DNA of 64,000 nucleotides, from the NCBI GenBank assembly GCA_035573855.1, contig DATLZU010000055.1:31018-95017 (forward strand). Reading direction: 5' to 3'. Each line of letters begins with the position of its first letter. Within the stretch, counting starts at the first letter, position 1. This stretch comes from DATLZU01 sp035573855 (lineage in GTDB: Bacteria > Nitrospirota > Nitrospiria > Nitrospirales > Nitrospiraceae). The position numbers were made by a program, and so were the translations under genes. The notes under the pieces were generated by a model that saw nothing but the letters and a program-made list of their open reading frames with translations, was not told the DNA's origin and did no database searches. Of this stretch, positions 36,340-43,217 are shown in pieces.

Positions 36340-36645
36340 ATGACGGAGCAGGAAATCAACCGTGCTGTCCAATATGTGACGGCCAGCACCTCGTATGCGC
36401 GGGAAACCGTGGCGGAAGTTATCCGCACGGGATTGAGCGAACTGTCGTCGCTGGCAATGCAGACCTCGTGCCGGTTCGAGCGTCAAGCCTTGTTAGAATA
36501 TGTCTGTCAATGGACGATCAAGCGGACCGGACAACCCGAGCCGGTGGTGCGCGAAATTCTGAGCTGTGCTGGCCGGTGGCTGGACGAGCTGTATGAGACG
36601 ATCGTCGCAGAGCATCCGGAATGGTTGGGCACTCAAGACACGTAA
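36340..36645 (+). CDS. small helical protein, unknown function
   Basis: 101 residues from ATG 36340, predicted mostly alpha-helical with three cysteines and an acidic tail. No family recognised. It is divergent from pepF, and an upstream TTG (36286) is also open. Placed by codon pattern and position between two real genes. Confidence 0.5.
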   Translation: MTEQEINRAVQYVTASTSYARETVAEVIRTGLSELSSLAMQTSCRFERQALLEYVCQWTIKRTGQPEPVVREILSCAGRWLDELYETIVAEHPEWLGTQDT

Positions 36646-36696
36646 GCGATAGAGTGCTCCTCAAGGACCGGCGGCAGGGTTTCTGGGGACACCGCA

Positions 36697-37554
36697 ATGC
36701 GTCGTGTTCGATGGAGGTGGAACCGGGGTCATCCGCCGCAACGCGCTGACGTCGCTTGGCAGCCAGGCCGAACGTTTCGTCCCACATGGGCCGGTCGGCT
36801 TCCCAAAGAGATCGAGGCCCGCTGGACGTCCTTGCACCGGTCGTGCGCCGACTTCGCCAGCCGGGCCCGATTGACGCGACTGATCGATCGGCTGACAAGC
36901 GCCGACCGCGGGGTCCGGGAATCGGCCTTGGCGGAGTTGGAATTGGCAACCTTGCTGATCCGCGCCAATGCTTCAGTGGCGTTCTTGCCCGAGTCGCAGG
37001 CTAGAACCGCCGATCTGGAGTGTGTGGTAGGGCAAGAACGTATGTTCGTCGAGGTGACGGCGATGGCGGGTCGCGCGTTCCGACACCGGCCAGCCCTGTC
37101 TCTTGCGCGGCAGGATCGCGAGACTGCAAGGGGACAAGAAGGGAATGAGGACGGGAAGAAGCTGATCGACCGCGTTCTGGCCAGAGTGGCGCAGAAGGCC
37201 AAGCAGTTGGCCGACTATCATGCGCCGGTGCTTCTGGCTGTGTCGGTTCCCCGCAGCGATGCGAAATTACGGAGGGAGCAGCGACAGAAGGTCGAGGAAG
37301 TCGATCTGAAGTTGCTGGCCGGCACCGTGACCCTTTTCCTGTCCAAGCTGCCCCAGCTCAGCGCCGTGTTATTGTCGTTGTGGGAAGTCGAACCGATGGT
37401 CTCGCGATCCGGCATCCGGCTGGCCAACGTCCTAGTGGTGGAGCGGTCGTGTCGACAGTCGATGTCCCCGAGGGTGCGCGTGCTAATCACCAATCCATGG
37501 GCGGGGTTTCCTATGAGCGAGGTCCAGCGTGAGACCTTGGCGCGCTTGTTGTAA
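36697..37554 (+). CDS. unknown protein with a nuclease-like E-D-ExT motif
   Basis: 285 residues, start uncertain because the first 30 are Arg/Trp-rich and may be untranslated. Between about residues 75 and 125 there is a helix with ELELATLL, then TADLECVV and FVEVTAMAG, an arrangement like PD-(D/E)XK nucleases (Glu...Asp...Glu-X-Lys) but with Thr where Lys is expected. No known defence neighbours. Either a degenerate nuclease fold or chance; function unknown. Confidence 0.6.
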   Translation: MRRVRWRWNRGHPPQRADVAWQPGRTFRPTWAGRLPKEIEARWTSLHRSCADFASRARLTRLIDRLTSADRGVRESALAELELATLLIRANASVAFLPESQARTADLECVVGQERMFVEVTAMAGRAFRHRPALSLARQDRETARGQEGNEDGKKLIDRVLARVAQKAKQLADYHAPVLLAVSVPRSDAKLRREQRQKVEEVDLKLLAGTVTLFLSKLPQLSAVLLSLWEVEPMVSRSGIRLANVLVVERSCRQSMSPRVRVLITNPWAGFPMSEVQRETLARLL

Positions 37555-37574
37555 ATTCTGCAGATGGGCAGAGA

Positions 37575-37889
37575 TCAGCGAAAACTTTCCTTCAGCAGAG
37601 TCAGATTCTTGGTGACCATGGCCTCGCCGTTCGCAGTGGAGACCTCGATTCCCTGGTCACAGATGCTGCGGCAGTCCTCGATCCGTCCCAGCTTCGCGAG
37701 CGACTGGGCTAGTGCATAATAGGCGGCAGAGTACGTCGGCTTCACCTTCAGGCAACGTTCCAGCGCCTTGACGGCTTCGTCCCAGTTCTGATCCTCCATG
37801 TAAGCCTTTCCTAACCCGAACCAGGCGACCTCGTCGTTTGGGTCGATCGCCAGCACTTTCTTAAGCGGTTCAATGCGCGGATTGGCCAT
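37575..37889 (-). CDS. small TPR protein
   Basis: 104 residues holding about two to three TPR units (EVAWFGLGKAYMEDQNWDEA, YSAAYYALAQSLAKLGRIED). No signal peptide. The gene ends 20 bases from the convergent 36697 gene. Likely a cytoplasmic protein-binding module. Confidence 0.75.
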   Translation of the reverse strand: MANPRIEPLKKVLAIDPNDEVAWFGLGKAYMEDQNWDEAVKALERCLKVKPTYSAAYYALAQSLAKLGRIEDCRSICDQGIEVSTANGEAMVTKNLTLLKESFR

Positions 37890-38011
37890 CGGCTGTCCCT
37901 TTCTTACTTATCGCGACCCGCGAGAAGCGGCAACGACCGTATCACGCCTTTGCCCTCGTTGTCTATCGTATTTCCGGCGTGTTACGATCGTGATCGAGTT
38001 ACGCGTATCTT

Positions 38012-38956
38012 ATGGGACGTACCGGCTTCATCTATCATCCGGCTTACCTGAACCACGATATGGGACCGGGACACCCGGAAAGTCCGGAGCGCCTCAGGAC
38101 CATCGTAGAGAGGCTCGAATCCACCGGCACGATGAGGAAACTGGTCCGCATCGAACCGGTCACTGCCCCCGATGAATGGATCTTGCAGGTCCATACGGCC
38201 GACTACGTGGCGGATCTGAAATCACGAGCGCCCACGAGCGGCCGGGTGTCTCTCGACCCGGACACTTCGATGTCGCCGGGTTCGCTGGCCGCCGCCTATC
38301 TGGCGGCGGGAGGTGCGCTCGCTGCGGCCGATGCGATCATGGCTGGGCAGGTGGAGCACGCCTTTTGCGCCGTCAGGCCGCCGGGCCACCATGCGGAAAG
38401 CAATCGGGCGATGGGGTTCTGCCTGTTCAACAATGTGGCGATCGCCGCTCGCTACCTCCAGCGTAAACACGGTCTCGGTCGCGTACTGATTGTCGATTGG
38501 GATGTGCATCACGGCAACGGAACGCAGCACAGTTTTTACGACGATCCGTCGGTGCTGTTCTTTAGTACCCATCAATTTCCCCATTATCCTGGCACCGGCC
38601 GCGCGACGGAGCGAGGGAAGGGACCGGGGGAAGGCTTTACCATCAACGTGCCCCTGGCGGCTGGGGAAGGCGATCAGGAATATTTCGATGTGTTTCAGCG
38701 GGTACTGGTTCCCGCGGCCGACGCGTTCAGGCCGGACTTCGTCCTCATCTCGGCCGGGTTCGATGCACACAAGGATGATCCGCTCGCCGGTATGGGCTTG
38801 ACCGAGGAGGGGTACGCCGGATTGACCAGAATCGTTGCCGCGATCGCGCGCCGCCACAGCCGCAAACGGATTCTCTCCTGCCTCGAAGGCGGGTACAATC
38901 TCGCCGCGCTTTCCGCCTCGGTCGAACGTCATCTGCTCACGCTGTTGGAGGTATGA
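38012..38956 (+). CDS. histone deacetylase-family amidohydrolase (AcuC/HDAC-like)
   Basis: Zinc-dependent deacetylase of the arginase-HDAC fold; in bacteria it acts on acetyl-lysines or acetylpolyamines. 314 residues with HPESPERL near the N-terminus, the catalytic RPPGHHAESNRAMGFC (double His), the metal ligands DWDVHHGNGTQ, and the later SAGFDAHKDDPL and CLEGGYN motifs. Complete and of normal length. Its stop overlaps the start of a five-heme cytochrome gene (ATGA), an unusual pairing. Confidence 0.92.
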   Translation: MGRTGFIYHPAYLNHDMGPGHPESPERLRTIVERLESTGTMRKLVRIEPVTAPDEWILQVHTADYVADLKSRAPTSGRVSLDPDTSMSPGSLAAAYLAAGGALAAADAIMAGQVEHAFCAVRPPGHHAESNRAMGFCLFNNVAIAARYLQRKHGLGRVLIVDWDVHHGNGTQHSFYDDPSVLFFSTHQFPHYPGTGRATERGKGPGEGFTINVPLAAGEGDQEYFDVFQRVLVPAADAFRPDFVLISAGFDAHKDDPLAGMGLTEEGYAGLTRIVAAIARRHSRKRILSCLEGGYNLAALSASVERHLLTLLEV

Positions 38957-40242
38957 AGAACGCCAAAACGATCGTCCTGACCGTGGTCGGCGCCGCCGCG
39001 CTGATTTATGTTTATTACACCGAAGTGAAACCGGTGGTGATCTTCGGGCTGCGATCGGACTATGCGCGGGCGATTCCTTACCAGAAGGTCCCCGAGGGCC
39101 TTGAGAGCCTGCAAGCGGAATCCTGCGGGACCTGCCACCGCGAAATCTACGAGGAATGGAAAACGAGCATTCACGCCTATGCCTATCGGGACCCGTTTTT
39201 TCAGGCCTACTGGAAGAAAGATGGCAACATCTGGATCTGTCTGAACTGCCATACGCCGTTAGAGAATCAGCAGCCGATGTTGATCAAAGAGATCCCGCGC
39301 GGGCGGGTGGAGAAGGCGGTCCAAGAGCCGAACCCTCGGTACGATCCCGAATATCAACAGGAAGCTGTCACGTGCGCTGCCTGTCATGTCCGGAACGGTG
39401 TCATCCTGGGCCCGTTCGACGATTCCGTCGCACCGCATCCGACGCAATTCGATCCGAACTTTCGCACCGCGCAGGTCTGCTATCGGTGCCATAACGTCGT
39501 GTCGGGACCGGCGCAGTTCTATCGTGTCGGTCCCTGCGGGACGTATGCGGAATATGAGGGAAAGTATTTCATGCAGGAACGGGGGTTCATCTGCCAGAGC
39601 TGTCACATGCCAGAAGTAGACCGGCCGGCGGCGGACGGAGGGCCGATCCGGCGTGGGCGTCGGCACCTGTGGCGCGGGGGGCATGATCCGGACATGATCA
39701 GGCGGGCGGTGGCGATTCAGGTCAAGGCCGATCCGCCCTCCCCTAAACCTGGTGATCGCGTCCGTTTCACGTTGACGTTGATCAACGCCGGAGCCGGCCA
39801 TAAGATTCCTACCGGCGACCCGGACCGCCACTTTACCGTTGAATTTCTAGTCGAAAACGGCACGGGGCAAGTGCTGGACCGGCAGGTGACGACCATGGGC
39901 CGGTGGATTCTCTGGCAGCCTGTGATCATCGAGGTGTACGATAATCGGCTCCTGCCCCTGGCCGGTCGGGACTATACCTATGAATATCGGGTTCCCGCCG
40001 GATCCGAGCGGCTGACGCTGAAAACCCGAGTGCGGTACCACATTCTGACGGACGGGCAACACGAGATGTTGCGGAAAAAATACGGGTTGACGGCAGATGA
40101 CCCGTATGCGTTTACCATTTATGAGCGTGACTTCCCGCTTTCAGGAAACTTGGCAGCGGTGCTGAGCCATGAGAGCCGTCAGTTGTCAGCTTTCGTTCGT
40201 CAGTCTCAGTCAAAGAGCTGTCTCCTGAATGCTCAAGGCTAA
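38953..40242 (+). CDS. five-heme c-type cytochrome with N-terminal membrane anchor
   Basis: 429 residues. A short N-terminal hydrophobic segment (about 5-22, no obvious cleavage site) probably anchors it on the periplasmic side. Five CxxCH sites: Cys58, 96, 141, 176 and 214; the first is followed by YEEWKTSIHAYA, the c554-type signature. The heme-free C-terminal half contains AGHKIPTGDPDRHF. It belongs with the pair at 21001 and 22375. The last 25 or so residues are Ser/Gln-rich and may be a read-through extension. Overlaps the deacetylase gene by four bases. Confidence 0.9.
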   Translation: MKNAKTIVLTVVGAAALIYVYYTEVKPVVIFGLRSDYARAIPYQKVPEGLESLQAESCGTCHREIYEEWKTSIHAYAYRDPFFQAYWKKDGNIWICLNCHTPLENQQPMLIKEIPRGRVEKAVQEPNPRYDPEYQQEAVTCAACHVRNGVILGPFDDSVAPHPTQFDPNFRTAQVCYRCHNVVSGPAQFYRVGPCGTYAEYEGKYFMQERGFICQSCHMPEVDRPAADGGPIRRGRRHLWRGGHDPDMIRRAVAIQVKADPPSPKPGDRVRFTLTLINAGAGHKIPTGDPDRHFTVEFLVENGTGQVLDRQVTTMGRWILWQPVIIEVYDNRLLPLAGRDYTYEYRVPAGSERLTLKTRVRYHILTDGQHEMLRKKYGLTADDPYAFTIYERDFPLSGNLAAVLSHESRQLSAFVRQSQSKSCLLNAQG

Positions 40243-40273
40243 CGAGGATCGAAGAGACTCACGAGGAACAAGT

Positions 40274-41152
40274 ATGACGCATCCTTGGTTGATCGACACG
40301 GAAACCCTCTACCAGAACCTGGGCCGTTCCGGACTTGTCATCATCGACGTGCGCGGCCGGGCGGCTTACGAATTCGGCGGCCACATCCCTGGTGCGGTCC
40401 ATTCCACGTGGCACGAGTATAGCGATCCCAACGCGGTCGCCAAGGGGCTGCTGGACCCCGATCTGTCCCGGATCGAGCAGAAACTCCGTGCGTTGGGTAT
40501 CGACAACGACAGCGATGTGGTGATCTATTCGAATCCGTTTGACAACTGGGGGGACGAAGGCCGGATGTTCTGGATGCTGCAATATCTTGGCCATCAGAAC
40601 CTCAAAATCCTGGACGGAGGATGGGTGAAGTGGACCCAGGAAGGACGGCCGTTCGAGCACGGACGGGTCAAACCGCGACTTGGCTCGTTCAATGCGCAAC
40701 CGGTCCCTGAGCTCATCATCATGAAGGATGAATTGAAACAGATCGTCCGCCGGCCCCATCCGGAGACGATGATCGTCGATGCTCGGAGCCTCGAAGAGTA
40801 TTTGGGAAAGGAGGTGTCCGGGATCCCTCGGCCCGGCCATATCCCGTCGGCGATCCATGTGCCCTGGAACGGGTTCCTCAATCCGGATGCCACTGTCAAG
40901 GATCTGGTCAAGATCAGGGAGTCGCTCGAAGAAAAGGGCTTGCAAGACAGTCATCAGATTGTCTGCTACTGCACCGGCGGCGTCCGGTCGGCATGGCTCT
41001 ATTTCATCCTCAAACTGGCTGGATATCCCAAGGTGCGCAACTATCCCGGGTCGTGGTGGGAATGGAGCCGGGATTTCGCCTGTCCCGTTGAGAAGGATTT
41101 CAAAATGTTGCAGAAAATTCTCGGATACGATGAAGCCAGTAAGCCTTCTTGA
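40274..41152 (+). CDS. two-domain rhodanese-type sulfurtransferase
   Basis: Transfers sulfur from thiosulfate or mercaptopyruvate to cyanide or other thiols. 292 residues with two rhodanese domains: the first (VIIDVRGRAAYEFGGHIPGA) inactive, the second with the active-site loop VCYCTGGVRSAW carrying the catalytic Cys. ATG 40274 follows GAGGAA; an earlier ATG at 40229 overlaps the cytochrome end. Its stop overlaps the -35 box of the smbP promoter. Confidence 0.9.
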   Translation: MTHPWLIDTETLYQNLGRSGLVIIDVRGRAAYEFGGHIPGAVHSTWHEYSDPNAVAKGLLDPDLSRIEQKLRALGIDNDSDVVIYSNPFDNWGDEGRMFWMLQYLGHQNLKILDGGWVKWTQEGRPFEHGRVKPRLGSFNAQPVPELIIMKDELKQIVRRPHPETMIVDARSLEEYLGKEVSGIPRPGHIPSAIHVPWNGFLNPDATVKDLVKIRESLEEKGLQDSHQIVCYCTGGVRSAWLYFILKLAGYPKVRNYPGSWWEWSRDFACPVEKDFKMLQKILGYDEASKPS

Positions 41153-41177
41153 CACTGCGGAGGGCCGTGTGTATGGT
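41149..41177 (+). promoter_or_regulatory. sigma70-like promoter for smbP
   Basis: Perfect TTGACA (41149-41154), 17-base spacer, TATGGT (41172-41177). The -35 box overlaps the sulfurtransferase stop codon. The transcript would start about 80 bases before the smbP ATG. Confidence 0.7.
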
Positions 41178-41261
41178 GAATCAAGCGTGGGCAAGAGGTC
41201 CGAATAGTGCGGGGTTCACGTTCGGGCTGGGTATCGCACACATCCATCGAGGAGGTCGATT

Positions 41262-41615
41262 ATGCGCAGCTCAATTTTCCGCGGAGCAATGATCGGCGGC
41301 GTGATGATGGTGTTCATCTCCGTTCCATTGACGAGTGGGCCAGCGTTGGCGAGCAATAAGCATGTGTCTGAAGCGATCGAACACGCCAAGGAGGCGGTGT
41401 CACACGGGAAACAGGGGCACGCGGACGCGCTGGTCAAGCACGCGGAAGGCGCGTTGAAGCATGCCGAGGCCGCGCAGAAAGAAGTGAAAAGCCCCCATCT
41501 TGACGAAGGCATCAAGGGATTGAAGGACGCGGTGGAGCACGGCAAAGCGGGCCATGCGGATGTTGCCACCAAGGCGGCGGAAAGCGCGGTGACGCATCTG
41601 TCCGAAGTGAAATAG
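41262..41615 (+). CDS. smbP: SmbP-like periplasmic small metal-binding protein
   Basis: 117 residues: a signal peptide (1-30, ending ALAS) and a mature part made of repeated HA-type heptads (HAKEAVSHGKQGHADALVKH), rich in His and Ala and all-helical, just like SmbP of the ammonia oxidiser Nitrosomonas europaea, which binds copper and other divalent metals. GGAGG lies seven bases before the ATG, and a strong promoter and terminator frame the gene, making a single-gene unit. Likely copper buffering in the periplasm. Confidence 0.88.
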   Translation: MRSSIFRGAMIGGVMMVFISVPLTSGPALASNKHVSEAIEHAKEAVSHGKQGHADALVKHAEGALKHAEAAQKEVKSPHLDEGIKGLKDAVEHGKAGHADVATKAAESAVTHLSEVK

Positions 41616-41632
41616 CTATACCAGCCAGCGGC

Positions 41633-41688
41633 AAGAGGCGAGGGGCTAGAGATACAACACATTCCTTCGCCTCTTGTTGTTTTCTTTT
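41633..41688 (+). terminator. rho-independent terminator after smbP
   Basis: AAGAGGCGA (41633-41641) pairs perfectly with TCGCCTCTT (41667-41675), followed by a T-rich tail (GTTGTTTTCTTTT). The loop of about 25 bases is long but partly paired near its base. Confidence 0.7.
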
Positions 41689-41723
41689 CCTTGCCGCGAC
41701 CACTGGCCTCATGACGCTTACCC

Positions 41724-42515
41724 ATGAAGGTTGGCTTTTACCAGTTCAATCCGGTGTTCGGCGAGATCAAACGCAATCTCGACCAGGTGGTTGCGCGTCT
41801 GCACGAGGTCGAGTGCGACCTCATGGTGCTGCCGGAACTCTTCGCCTCGGGCTACCAATTTGCGTCACAGGAAGAAGTCGAGCGCCTGTCCGAGCCGGTT
41901 CCTGACGGAGAGACCACCGCGCGACTCATCGAGGTGGCCCGCAGCCGGGGCATGTACGTGGTGGCAGGTCTCGCGGAACGCGGTGAGCGCGGGTGTTATA
42001 ATTCAGCGGTAGTGGTCGGACCCTCGGGCTTCCTCGGATGCTATCGGAAAACCCATCTGTTTTTCGAAGAAACCTTGTTCTTTCTCCCAGGCGATACGGG
42101 CTTTCGGGTGTGGGATATCGGAGAAGCGAAGGTGGGCGTGCTCATCTGTTTCGACTGGTTCTATCCGGAATCGGCAAGGACCCTGGCGCTAAAAGGGGCC
42201 GACATTCTCTGCCATCCGTCCAACTTGGTGCTGCCCCATTGTCCGGACGCCATGGTGACACGCTGTCTGGAGAACCGGGTGTTCAGCATCACGGCCAACC
42301 GGATCGGCAGCGAGGCGCGGGGAGGAAAAGACCGACTGACCTTTATCGGCAGCAGCGAAATTGTCGCGCCCAACGGCCGCATTCTTCACCGGGCTTCGCG
42401 CGATCGGGAGGAAGTGACGGTGCTGGAGATCGATCCCGCCGAAGCCCGCAAGAAATCTCTCAATCCCTACAACGATCTTTTGCAGGGGCGTCGCCCGGAC
42501 CTCTACGCCAGGTGA
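41724..42515 (+). CDS. nitrilase-superfamily carbon-nitrogen hydrolase
   Basis: 263 residues, whole nitrilase fold with the catalytic triad Glu (LPELFASGY, about residue 37), Lys (YRKTHLFFEE) and Cys (LICFDWFYPE). Such amidases cleave omega-amides or other non-peptide C-N bonds. No attached synthetase domain. Codon start ATG 41724 begins the first beta strand (MKVGFYQFNP). The next gene starts 46 bases later on the same strand. Confidence 0.9.
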   Translation: MKVGFYQFNPVFGEIKRNLDQVVARLHEVECDLMVLPELFASGYQFASQEEVERLSEPVPDGETTARLIEVARSRGMYVVAGLAERGERGCYNSAVVVGPSGFLGCYRKTHLFFEETLFFLPGDTGFRVWDIGEAKVGVLICFDWFYPESARTLALKGADILCHPSNLVLPHCPDAMVTRCLENRVFSITANRIGSEARGGKDRLTFIGSSEIVAPNGRILHRASRDREEVTVLEIDPAEARKKSLNPYNDLLQGRRPDLYAR

Positions 42516-42561
42516 CGGGGTGCGCCGTCCAGTGAAGCCAGACACGCAGATGGAAGAACGG

Positions 42562-43140
42562 ATGATACACAGGGTTCCGATGCTGGCCCCACTCGGCAAA
42601 GGTATTTTCCTGGTCGCCTCGCCGGCCTTACGTGATCCCAATTTCCGACAGACCGTGGTCCTGCTTTGCGAGCATGGGCCGGAGGGGGCGCTGGGGGTAG
42701 TGGTGAACCGGCCGACCGCCGTGCATATCGCGGAAGCCTTGCCGCAGGTGCCGGTCCTCGAAGGGCAGAAGCATGTGCTGTTCGCCGGCGGTCCGGTGCA
42801 AACCAATCAGATCATGCTGCTTTACCGGCTGAATCAGGTGCCGGAGAATTCGCACCATATTTTCGATGGCGTTTGCTTGGGCGGAGATCTGGCGGTGTTG
42901 GAGCGCATCCTCACGAGCTCGAAGGGCAGCGAGGCCTTTCGCGCCTATCTCGGTTATTCCGGGTGGGGACCCGGCCAACTCGAGCGGGAAATGGAGACCG
43001 GCTCCTGGATTACGTTGCCGGCAGATCCCGAGATCGTCTTTGAAAAGGAGCCAGCGATGATTTGGCCCGACATCCTCGCCTCGCTCGGCGAACCGTTCCG
43101 CCATTACGCCGATATGCCGTTTGATCCCAGCTTGAATTAA
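42562..43140 (+). CDS. YqgE/AlgH (UPF0301) family protein
   Basis: 192 residues from ATG 42562, near the family's usual 187. Family segments are clear: GIFLVASPALRDPNFRQTVVLLCEH, GGPVQTNQIMLL and GYSGWGPGQLEREM. The biochemical role is unknown. Earlier starts at 42520 and 42550 are open, but GGAAG sits just before 42562. Confidence 0.88.
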   Translation: MIHRVPMLAPLGKGIFLVASPALRDPNFRQTVVLLCEHGPEGALGVVVNRPTAVHIAEALPQVPVLEGQKHVLFAGGPVQTNQIMLLYRLNQVPENSHHIFDGVCLGGDLAVLERILTSSKGSEAFRAYLGYSGWGPGQLEREMETGSWITLPADPEIVFEKEPAMIWPDILASLGEPFRHYADMPFDPSLN

Positions 43141-43217
43141 GCTCCCAGCAATTGGACGAGATTCGTTCTCTTGCAGGTCTTGCCCACCGTCGGCCCTTCT
43201 TCGGATCAGCACAAAGG

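Noticed and set aside
37382..37554. Restriction-modification or defence island around the nuclease-like protein
   Set aside because: Neighbours are a TPR protein, an HDAC-like enzyme and a peptidase; no methyltransferase or helicase.
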